Positions 1 to 5,364 of a DNA stretch of 6,979 nucleotides are shown here, piece after piece. Source of the stretch: Nitratifractor sp. (GTDB taxonomy: Bacteria > Campylobacterota > Campylobacteria > Campylobacterales > Sulfurovaceae); NCBI GenBank assembly GCA_024762845.1, contig JANTGQ010000067.1, forward strand, positions 1-6,979, read 5' to 3'. A model generated the notes under the pieces. It was not told the origin of the DNA and made no database searches. It worked only from the letters and a program-made list of their open reading frames with translations. Position 1 is the first letter of the stretch. Each line of letters begins with the position of its first letter. Made by a program: the position numbers and the translations under genes.

Positions 1-1529
1 AAGCAAAAGCTGGACAGTATGAGAATGAGGCGACAGTAACAGGGAAAGATACAACAGGTAAGAGTGTAAGTGATAAAGATAAGTCACACTACTATGGGAA
101 AGCACTTTCTTGTTTAGGAGACTTTGTATGGTTGGACAAAAACAGCAATGGTAAGCAAGATTCTAGCGAGAGTGGTATAAGTGGTGCTAAAGTTGAACTT
201 TTATATAGCGATGGAACTCCTGCAAAAGACTTCTATGGTAATACAGTGGCTGCACAAACAACAGCAGCAGATGGAAAATATAAATTCTGTAAATTGGCAG
301 ATGGAAAGTATATAGTTAAAGTTACTCCTGCAAGTGGATATGTGATTTCACCTAAAGATCAAGGTGGTGATGACAATAAAGATAGTGACGTGGACCCTGC
401 AACAGGAAAAACATCAACTATAACACTTCCAGAAGGTGCAAATGATATGAAGTGGGATGCTGGTCTCTTTAAACCAGAAGCTTGTCTAGGTAACTTTGTA
501 TGGGAAGATAAAAATGCTAATGGTATCCAAGACTCTGGTGAGAATGGAGTATCAGGAGCTAAAGTTGAACTACTTGATGCAAATGATAATCCGGCAAAAG
601 ATGGTTATGGTGACCCAATAGCACCACAAATAACCACCGGAAGTGGGGAGTACAAGTTCTGTAAACTAGATGCAGGTAAATATATAGTAAAAGTTACACC
701 ACCAAGTGGATATAGAGTAAGTCCTAAAGATCAAGGTGGTGATAACAGTAAAGATAGTGATATTGACCCAACAACAGGTAAAACATCACTTATAACACTA
801 CCGACATCAGGTAGCGATATGACTTGGGATGCCGGACTTTATAAGCCAGCATGCATAGGTAACTATGTATGGCTAGATTATGATGGTAACGGTATTCAAG
901 ACAATAACAGTAATGAAGTTGGAATAGGTGGCGTTGTTGTAACATTGATGGATTCAAATGGTAATAGTGTTACTGATGTAAATGGTAATACGGTTGCAGC
1001 TCAAACAACTGCTGCGGATGGTAAGTACCAGTTCTGTAATCTAAAACCTGGATCATATAAAGTTAAAATGTTAAAAGATGATCCACTTTACTATGTGACT
1101 TATAAAGATAAAGGAAATGATGAAGCTAAAGATAGTGACATTAAAGAGTCTGATTACACTACAGACCCTGTAACTATTAGCAGTGGTGAAGATTATAAAG
1201 ACCTAGATGGCGGTTACTTTAAGTGTGGTTCTTTAATTGGAGTCTATTCAATTATTCCTATGGATGGAATGGGAGCTTATAGTGTTGAGAGTGATGCATT
1301 AGAGGGGCTAGATGTAAAAATTTATGATGCAAGTGGTGCTTTGGTTCAAAGTTTAAAAACTGATCGAAAAGGTCAATTTAAAGCAGATAACCTTCTACCA
1401 GGAAAGTATAAAATTGTATTTGAAAAACCTAGAGGACTTAAATTTACAAGTAGCAAAACAGTCAATGTAACTGTGAGAGCTGGTGATGCAGATGTGAGAG
1501 TAGAGAATAAATTAGCTCCAACTCTGTAA
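1..1529 (+). CDS. Large secreted/surface protein, C-terminal part, with SdrD B-like repeats (5' partial)
   Basis: The frame is open to the left edge (first full codon at base 3), so the true start is upstream; a TTG at 132 falls inside a repeat and is not a start. The visible 508 residues begin with the tail of a DUF11-like adhesin domain (NEATVTG...GKSVSDKD). Three SdrD B-like (Cna-B fold) repeats follow, at about residues 37-160, 161-283 and 284-407, then a shorter degenerate fourth domain at 408-508. Each full repeat starts C-[LI]-G-[DN]-[FY]-V-W, carries an Asp/Asn-rich loop such as DKNANGIQD that binds calcium in SdrD, and has a second Cys in an F-C-[KN]-L motif. There is no LPXTG, sorting helix or recognisable outer-membrane anchor; the protein ends LAPTL. 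The likely role, inferred from the family, is a rigid extracellular stalk or adhesin. No neighbour helps define its function. The domain assignment is secure; the role and export route are not. Confidence 0.88.
   Translation, partial: AKAGQYENEATVTGKDTTGKSVSDKDKSHYYGKALSCLGDFVWLDKNSNGKQDSSESGISGAKVELLYSDGTPAKDFYGNTVAAQTTAADGKYKFCKLADGKYIVKVTPASGYVISPKDQGGDDNKDSDVDPATGKTSTITLPEGANDMKWDAGLFKPEACLGNFVWEDKNANGIQDSGENGVSGAKVELLDANDNPAKDGYGDPIAPQITTGSGEYKFCKLDAGKYIVKVTPPSGYRVSPKDQGGDNSKDSDIDPTTGKTSLITLPTSGSDMTWDAGLYKPACIGNYVWLDYDGNGIQDNNSNEVGIGGVVVTLMDSNGNSVTDVNGNTVAAQTTAADGKYQFCNLKPGSYKVKMLKDDPLYYVTYKDKGNDEAKDSDIKESDYTTDPVTISSGEDYKDLDGGYFKCGSLIGVYSIIPMDGMGAYSVESDALEGLDVKIYDASGALVQSLKTDRKGQFKADNLLPGKYKIVFEKPRGLKFTSSKTVNVTVRAGDADVRVENKLAPTL
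111..1223 (+). repeat. Three tandem in-frame repeats of 372, 369 and 372 bases (SdrD B-like units)
   Basis: Unit boundaries are set by the codons for the leading Cys at 111, 483 and 852; a fourth Cys at 1224 opens the divergent last domain. Units 1 and 2 keep identical DNA blocks in register, for example GCTAAAGTTGAACT at 186 and 558, and AAAGATCAAGGTGGTGA at 354 and 725. Units 1 and 3 share the peptide GNTVAAQTTAADGKY but encode it with many synonymous differences. The repeats are therefore real tandem duplications of different apparent ages. Confidence 0.9.
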
Positions 1530-1541
1530 ATTGAAACAAAT

Positions 1542-1568
1542 ACTATATCGACATTTTGTCGGTATAGT
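1542..1568 (+). terminator. Terminator-like hairpin after the surface-protein gene
   Basis: The arm ACTATATCGACA (1542-1553) pairs with TGTCGGTATAGT (1557-1568) around a TTT loop. All 12 positions pair, one as a G-U wobble. It lies 13 bases after the TAA stop of the repeat protein, the usual place for an intrinsic terminator. It lacks an immediate T tract: the next T-rich run (TTATTTTT) begins about 18 bases beyond the stem. It may therefore be a weak or factor-assisted terminator or an mRNA 3'-end stabiliser. Confidence 0.6.
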
Positions 1569-1657
1569 CTAGAGGTGTCTTGTACTTATTTTTGATTGGT
1601 TGTAAAGGTCACTCTTTAATTCAATTAGATGAAGACGAGAGCCTCTTAGAAATACAT

Positions 1658-1728
1658 TAGATTTCTTGCAAAACTATATAAATGTGCACTAAGAGTTATC
1701 TTCAGAATATAGTCTTGCAAGAAGTCTA
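1658..1728. repeat. Long hairpin with 20-base inverted arms, directly abutting the TTAA-flanked element
   Basis: AGATTTCTTGCAAAACTAT (1659-1677) is complementary to ATAGTCTTGCAAGAAGTCT (1709-1727), with one G-U and one A-C position; the pair T1658-A1728 extends it. The loop is about 31 bases. The right arm ends on the base just before the TTAA at 1729. The left arm is preceded by AATACATTAGA, which resembles the inner part of the element's terminal repeat (ATTAGA). The hairpin may be part of the mobile element, a target structure, or a transcript-processing structure; which one is not resolved. Confidence 0.6.
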
Positions 1729-1927
1729 TTAAACCCGGATTATGTATTAGAGATTACTCAACTCTGCACAAACCATTGCACTGTGGGCACTTACGGAGAA
1801 ACCATCGATGCACCTATGGGTGCACCTCATGACCGTAGGGAATCCACACTTGCACAGTTTTCCGCAAATATTCAAAGCACAAGCGTTTGGCTGATTTCAA
1901 GCAATTCTAATGCATAATTCGGGTTAA
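1729..1927. mobile_element. Candidate MITE or decayed IS with TTAA target duplications
   Basis: The left end reads CCCGGATTATGTATTAGA (1734-1751) and the right end, read on the minus strand, is CCCGAATTATGCATTAGA (1923-1906): 16 of 18 bases match in inverted orientation. Both ends are bordered by TTAA, at 1729-1732 and 1924-1927, as expected of a 4-bp TTAA target duplication. The interior is about 190 bases, too short for a transposase. TTAA preference is known for piggyBac-type elements, and IS1380-family elements are related to those; the family assignment here is only a suggestion. An alternative right boundary is the solo end at 2003-2017. Confidence 0.55.
1778..1858. other. GC-rich folded core inside the TTAA-flanked element
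   Basis: Bases 1771-1860 are about 51% G+C, against about 32% for 1981-2070. Nested pairings are visible: ACTGTG (1780-1785) with CACAGT (1853-1858), TACGG (1792-1796) with CCGTA (1833-1837), CAT (1803-1805) with ATG (1829-1831), and a tip hairpin TGCACC (1809-1814) with GGTGCA (1819-1824) around TATG. Together they make a rod-like fold of about 80 bases. It matches no RNA family I recognise (not SRP RNA, RNase P, tmRNA or a known riboswitch). It could be a structured RNA, a transposase-recognition structure or a relic of an IS body. No promoter assigns it a strand. Confidence 0.4.
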
Positions 1928-1975
1928 AGGGTGGCATGCAGTTTTACAAGTGCCACTCTTAGAATCAGAATTCTA
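1927..1975. repeat. Two consecutive hairpins to the right of the element
   Basis: AAGGGTGGCA (1927-1936) pairs with TGCCACTCTT (1951-1960), 10 positions with one G-U, over a 14-base loop. Next, TAGAAT (1960-1965) pairs with ATTCTA (1970-1975) over CAGA; the two share base 1960. In addition, ACTCTTAG (1955-1962) is the reverse complement of CTAAGAGT (1689-1696) in the loop of the 1658-1728 hairpin, so the two sides of the element carry further inverted similarity. No T tract follows, so a simple terminator is unlikely. Confidence 0.45.
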
Positions 1976-2002
1976 CATAAATGATTTTTATGGTACTACT
2001 GT

Positions 2003-2017
2003 ATAATCCGGGTTTAA
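2003..2017. repeat. Solo third copy of the element end, next to TTAA
   Basis: ATAATCCGGGTTTAA is an exact 15-base reverse complement of TTAAACCCGGATTAT at 1729-1743, and has the same orientation as the right end at 1906-1928. It ends in TTAA (2014-2017). Two explanations fit: it is the original right end of a longer element of about 290 bases with an internal end-like copy, or it is the footprint of a second insertion or nested copy. The stretch from 2018 to the promoter at 2135 shows only AT-rich DNA and a short inverted pair, ATCTCA with TGAGAT. Confidence 0.5.
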
Positions 2018-2134
2018 CTGCACTAGTAATCCAGTTTGAAATGACTAAGGATGTTAATAATCTCAGATAGTTATATTTTTGATATTCCTAATTGAGATAA
2101 AAGTATCTTAGAGCTCTCCTTAATTAAAAAGTGA

Positions 2135-2140
2135 TAGAAT
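2135..2140 (+). promoter_or_regulatory. Likely sigma70 -10 box for the pabA-like gene
   Basis: TAGAAT sits in an AT-rich stretch with upstream TTAATTAA and ends 31 bases before the ATG at 2172. No clear -35 box is seen, which is normal for Campylobacterota sigma70 promoters. The same hexamer in the context GATAGAAT precedes aclB at 4004-4009. An AAGG at 2160-2163 gives a usable ribosome binding site eight bases before the start codon. Confidence 0.45.
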
Positions 2141-2171
2141 ATCATATAGAGTATCGTTAAAGGTAGGTGAA

Positions 2172-2741
2172 ATGGTATTGATGATTGATAACTACGATAG
2201 CTTTACATATAATATTGTCCAGTATTGTAAAGAGTTGGGTGCAGATTTAAAGATAATTCGTAATGATGAGTTATCTATTAAAGAGGTAAAAGAGTTAAAT
2301 CCACAGAAGATTATTCTCTCTCCTGGACCATCTACGCCCAATGAAGCTGGAATAACGCTAGATGTTATTAAGGAGTTTTCGGATACTACTCCTATTTTAG
2401 GGGTATGTCTTGGACACCAGAGTATTGCACAGGCTTTTGGTGCAAATGTGATTCGTGCAAAAAATATGATGCATGGAAAAACTTCGCAAGTTAACCAGAC
2501 CAAAAGTACACCTATTTTTAATGATGTAGATAAAGATTTTACAGCAACAAGATACCACTCTTTGGTTGTAGAGAGGGATAGTGTCCCCTCTGCAATAGAA
2601 GTAACTGCCCTTAGTAGTGATGATGAAGAGATTATGGCACTGCAGGTAAAGGGGAAGCCAATTTATGGTGTACAGTTTCATCCTGAATCGATAAAAAGTG
2701 ACTTTGGTCATAAGATATTTGATAACTTTCTATCGCTCTAG
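2172..2741 (+). CDS. pabA: Glutamine amidotransferase of aminodeoxychorismate / anthranilate synthase (PabA/TrpG type)
   Basis: This 189-residue class I glutamine amidotransferase hydrolyses glutamine and channels ammonia to a chorismate-using partner: PabB for 4-aminobenzoate and folate, or TrpE for anthranilate and tryptophan. The nucleophile Cys79 is in GVCLGHQ, the catalytic His170 and Glu172 are in FHPES, and SPGPSTP (50-56) lies in the conserved N-terminal part. Full length matches the family. The ATG at 2172 gives MVLMIDNYDSF, aligning with the usual PabA N-terminus. MHGKTS (100-105) and TRYHSLVVE resemble enteric PabA more than enteric TrpG, but dual-function versions share these motifs. 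No trp or pab partner is in the window, and the isolation from trpE/trpD favours pabA modestly. It is a single gene with its own likely promoter; an 80-base gap separates it from the membrane-protein gene. The family is certain and the symbol probable. Confidence 0.9.
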   Translation: MVLMIDNYDSFTYNIVQYCKELGADLKIIRNDELSIKEVKELNPQKIILSPGPSTPNEAGITLDVIKEFSDTTPILGVCLGHQSIAQAFGANVIRAKNMMHGKTSQVNQTKSTPIFNDVDKDFTATRYHSLVVERDSVPSAIEVTALSSDDEEIMALQVKGKPIYGVQFHPESIKSDFGHKIFDNFLSL

Positions 2742-2822
2742 AAAGATTATAAAGTATATTTATGTCTACTATTGTAGCTCTTATTTGCTTTAGTATTTTA
2801 AATAAATAGGCAACTAACAAGT

Positions 2823-3923
2823 ATGGGAAAGTGTGAAATTTCTAAAAGAGCTATTGACAGTGTGACCATACTCTTTTTGCTAGGCGTTTTAGTACTGCTA
2901 TTTATGACCCCATTTAGTCAAACTGAAGCTAATATTCTTTTTAGTAGACACATTACTATAGAGAGTTTTTTGGTAAGAAATATTTTTCAATATTTCCATT
3001 CTGACTGGAGTATGCGAATACTCTTTTTTCTTTTCTCCGTAGGTAGTATTGTTTTATATAGATCTATTTTAGAGAGTTATTTTGAAAAAAATAGTAGCTA
3101 TTACAACTTAGCGCTGTTAATTTTTATTTTGCTTCCAGGCGTAACCCTCTCTTTTATACTTGTTAACTATGCAACAATTCCTATATTTCTGACTCTACTG
3201 ATTGTCTACTCTTATAAAAAAGAGTTCAATATTCTGTTGGTATTAGCCATGGTGTTACTTTTATTTACACATAGTGCACAGTTTGTTATATATTTAGCAA
3301 TTGTACTCTATAGTTATCAGAAAAAAAGATGGTGGCTGACACTGCTTGCAATTGGGTTTATCCTCTTGGCATCTAGCGTTTCTGTGTATGAGATAGATGG
3401 TATACCAAGGGGGCACTTGGTACAGCTTGTAGGTATATATGCAGCGATATTTTCGCCTACACTTTTCTTGCTTGTTGTCTATGCTGTTTATAAGGTTGCT
3501 ATACGGGGGGATAAAGAGATTCTTTGGTATATAGTTGTTACTGCGTTAACTATATCGGTTTTACTCTCTATTCGGCAGGCGATTAAAATTACCGATTTTG
3601 CACCCTTTGTTGTAATCTCTATACCACTGGTTGTTACTGTTTTTAGAGATAGTCTGGCAATACGGCTAAAAGAGTTTCGTAAAATCTACTATTTAGTGTG
3701 TAATGTTATTGTACTTGTGCTACTTTTAGAGACAAGTGTGATTTTTTTACACTACCCACTCTATAGGTATACCCCTTTTAAAGAGTTACTTTTAGATACA
3801 TCGATTTATGAGATACCGCAAATAGTAGAAGAGCTAAAAGATAAGGGTAAAGTGTGTAAAGATGAAATCTCAAAAAAAGATTACACTCTCTATCTCTACT
3901 ATGGAGTAGCTCGATGCCCTTGA
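2823..3923 (+). CDS. Polytopic inner-membrane protein of unknown function
   Basis: This 366-residue protein is dominated by hydrophobic segments. About ten to eleven membrane helices are visible, roughly at 13-29, 65-84, 95-113, 116-130, 135-149, 151-165, 169-187, 199-222, 232-250, 258-275 and 288-309. A polar tail of about 57 residues follows, with Cys345 and Cys365 near the end (ARCP). The first long loop carries SQTEANILF before further helices, an arrangement reminiscent of GT-C glycosyltransferases (ArnT/PMT type), whose first loop holds the catalytic acidic residue. That is a guess; no diagnostic motif is clear and the protein is shorter than typical ArnT. The ATG at 2823 has a poor upstream ribosome site (AGG at 2807-2809), and a GTG at codon 14 is possible. 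It lies 81 bases after pabA with no terminator between, so co-transcription is possible. I do not recognise the family. Confidence 0.8.
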   Translation: MGKCEISKRAIDSVTILFLLGVLVLLFMTPFSQTEANILFSRHITIESFLVRNIFQYFHSDWSMRILFFLFSVGSIVLYRSILESYFEKNSSYYNLALLIFILLPGVTLSFILVNYATIPIFLTLLIVYSYKKEFNILLVLAMVLLLFTHSAQFVIYLAIVLYSYQKKRWWLTLLAIGFILLASSVSVYEIDGIPRGHLVQLVGIYAAIFSPTLFLLVVYAVYKVAIRGDKEILWYIVVTALTISVLLSIRQAIKITDFAPFVVISIPLVVTVFRDSLAIRLKEFRKIYYLVCNVIVLVLLLETSVIFLHYPLYRYTPFKELLLDTSIYEIPQIVEELKDKGKVCKDEISKKDYTLYLYYGVARCP

Positions 3924-3938
3924 GTGATGTTTCTAAAA

Positions 3939-3974
3939 TACACAAAGAATTTTATAGTTTTAATTACTTGTGTA
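3939..3974 (+). terminator. Weak inverted repeat after the membrane-protein gene
   Basis: TACACAA (3939-3945) pairs perfectly with TTGTGTA (3968-3974) over a 22-base AT-rich loop, 16 bases after the TGA stop. The stem is short and no T tract follows, so termination is doubtful, but it is the only secondary structure seen between this gene and the acl promoter. Confidence 0.25.
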
Positions 3975-4003
3975 GATATAGTAATAATTAAACGTGGTGA
4001 TGA

Positions 4004-4009
4004 TAGAAT
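4004..4009 (+). promoter_or_regulatory. Likely -10 box of the aclBA operon
   Basis: TAGAAT preceded by TGA lies 31 bases before the aclB ATG, the same hexamer and spacing as upstream of the pabA-like gene. Upstream DNA (3940-3990) is strongly AT-rich and no -35 box is evident, as is usual in Campylobacterota. The placement implies a 5' leader of only about 25 bases. Confidence 0.5.
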
Positions 4010-4028
4010 TTCCGAATAATCTTGTAAG

Positions 4029-4034
4029 AAGGAG
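4029..4034 (+). promoter_or_regulatory. Strong ribosome binding site fixing the aclB start
   Basis: AAGGAG lies six bases before the ATG at 4041, a near-consensus Shine-Dalgarno. It is the strongest such site in the window, consistent with high expression of a central carbon-fixation enzyme. Confidence 0.75.
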
Positions 4035-4040
4035 AGTTTA

Positions 4041-5351
4041 ATGGCTCAAAAAGCGATTAGAGAGTATGACGGTAAAGCAATATTTGCCAGACATTGGAAC
4101 GAATATTTTGATGGTTTCCACTACGGATTCAAGTCTGTATTAGTAACTAGCGGAGATGAATTAAGAGAGAAGGCAAAAGAGCATGGCTTTGAGTGGTTGA
4201 ACCAAGAGCCATTAGTTGCAAAACCAGATATGCTTTTTGGTAAGCGTGGTAAGAATGATTTAGTTCTTTTTAGAGTAGAGAAGCCAGGTGATGTTACATT
4301 AGAAGATGCTGCAAAGTGGATAGATGAAAAGCAGTCTCACGATGTAACACTACTTTCTGGGCAAAAAGGGCACTTAACACACTTTGTAGTTGAGCCATTT
4401 ACTCCACATACGCAAGAGCAAGAGTATTATATCTCTGCAACTACAGTTGGTGAAGATGATGTTCTCTATATGTCTGCCGAAGGTGGTATGGAGGTAGAAG
4501 AGGGATGGGATGAAAAAGTAAATGAAGTACATATTCCTATTAATATGTCAGATGCCGATATGGAAAAAGCAGTAAAAGCGCACATTCCTAAAGATATTCC
4601 AGATACTAACAAAGCAGCATTTGCATCGTTTGCTATTCAATTCTTTAAATTCTACAGAGACATGAATTTTGCTTATCTTGAGATTAACCCAATCGTTATG
4701 CTAGATAATGGTGAGATGGCTATTCTTGACCTTGTTGCACGTCTTGATGATACTGCAGGATTTATGATGAAAGATGCTTGGGGTGATATAGAGTTCCCTA
4801 CAGCTTTTGGTATGGAAGATATGTCTGATGAAGAGAAAGCGATTGCTGATGCTGATAGCAAGTCGGGTGCATCATTGAAATTAACTATTCTAAACCCACA
4901 AGGTCGAATTTGGACAATGGTTGCTGGTGGTGGTGCATCAGTTGTATATGCTGATACGATTGCTGATTTTGCTGGTGTTGAAGATCTGGCGAACTACGGA
5001 GAGTACTCTGGAGGACCTACAACAGGTGAGACTAAATTCTATGCAGAGACTATCTTTGACTTGATGACAAGATACGATGACCCTAGAGGTAAAGTACTTA
5101 TTATCGGTGGTGCTATTGCAAACTTTACAGATGTGGCTAAAACATTTACAGGGATTATTCAAGCATTTGAGATTTATGCAGAGAAACTAAAAGCACATAA
5201 AACTAAAATTTATGTAAGAAGAGGTGGACCAAACTATGAAAAAGGTCTAAAAGATATTAAAGAAGCTGCCGATAGACTAGGTCTTGATATCCATGTTTAT
5301 GGACCAGAAACTCATGTTACAGACATCGTGCGTATGGCACTAGAAGCGTAG
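4041..5351 (+). CDS. aclB: ATP citrate lyase, AclB subunit (ATP-grasp and citrate-binding half)
   Basis: This subunit works with AclA in the cytoplasm to cleave citrate with ATP and CoA into acetyl-CoA, oxaloacetate, ADP and phosphate, driving the reductive TCA cycle. Its 436 residues correspond to the N-terminal half of animal ACLY. The ATP-grasp, succinyl-CoA-synthetase-beta-like part covers roughly residues 1-245; KPDMLFGKRGK (61-71) matches the ACLY nucleotide-binding lysine region, and YLEINPIV (212-219) contains the metal-binding Glu and Asn. The citrate-binding domain follows at about 275-436, with AGGGASVVYADTI (295-307), NYGEYSGGPT (318-327), GGAIANFTDVAKTF (356-369) and VRRGGPNYEKGL (392-403), all close to ACLY. 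The start is fixed by the AAGGAG site. aclA begins 13 bases downstream, so the two form one operon. No residue expected for activity is missing. Citryl-CoA synthetase subunits are ruled out in practice by AclA carrying the lyase domain. Confidence 0.97.
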   Translation: MAQKAIREYDGKAIFARHWNEYFDGFHYGFKSVLVTSGDELREKAKEHGFEWLNQEPLVAKPDMLFGKRGKNDLVLFRVEKPGDVTLEDAAKWIDEKQSHDVTLLSGQKGHLTHFVVEPFTPHTQEQEYYISATTVGEDDVLYMSAEGGMEVEEGWDEKVNEVHIPINMSDADMEKAVKAHIPKDIPDTNKAAFASFAIQFFKFYRDMNFAYLEINPIVMLDNGEMAILDLVARLDDTAGFMMKDAWGDIEFPTAFGMEDMSDEEKAIADADSKSGASLKLTILNPQGRIWTMVAGGGASVVYADTIADFAGVEDLANYGEYSGGPTTGETKFYAETIFDLMTRYDDPRGKVLIIGGAIANFTDVAKTFTGIIQAFEIYAEKLKAHKTKIYVRRGGPNYEKGLKDIKEAADRLGLDIHVYGPETHVTDIVRMALEA

Positions 5352-5364
5352 GGAGAAGATAAGA

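Noticed and set aside
1771..1860. Resemblance to a TPP riboswitch (CCGTAGGGAA near the 3' side)
   Set aside because: The other conserved parts of the thi-box (CTGAGA, ACCTGAT and the 5' GGGGTGC helix) are absent, and no thiamin gene follows.
1808..1894. Plus-strand 28-codon ORF starting MHLWVHLMTV
   Set aside because: No ribosome binding site or promoter; its ATG lies within the stem-loop region. Probably chance openness in GC-richer DNA.
1750..1896. Minus-strand open frame of 49 codons rich in cysteine (for example LCKCGFPTVMRCTHRC), possibly a zinc-ribbon remnant
   Set aside because: It has no good start codon near its beginning and no ribosome site, the opposite strand is also open over the same bases, and the sequence is better explained as folded or transposon DNA.
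2762..2809. 15-codon hydrophobic ORF (MSTIVALICFSILNK) between pabA and the membrane-protein gene
   Set aside because: Too short to judge, with only a weak upstream purine stretch; AT-rich gaps produce such peptides by chance.
2192..2820. Minus-strand open frames across and just past pabA
   Set aside because: They run antisense to a complete amidotransferase gene, have no family resemblance and no initiation signals.
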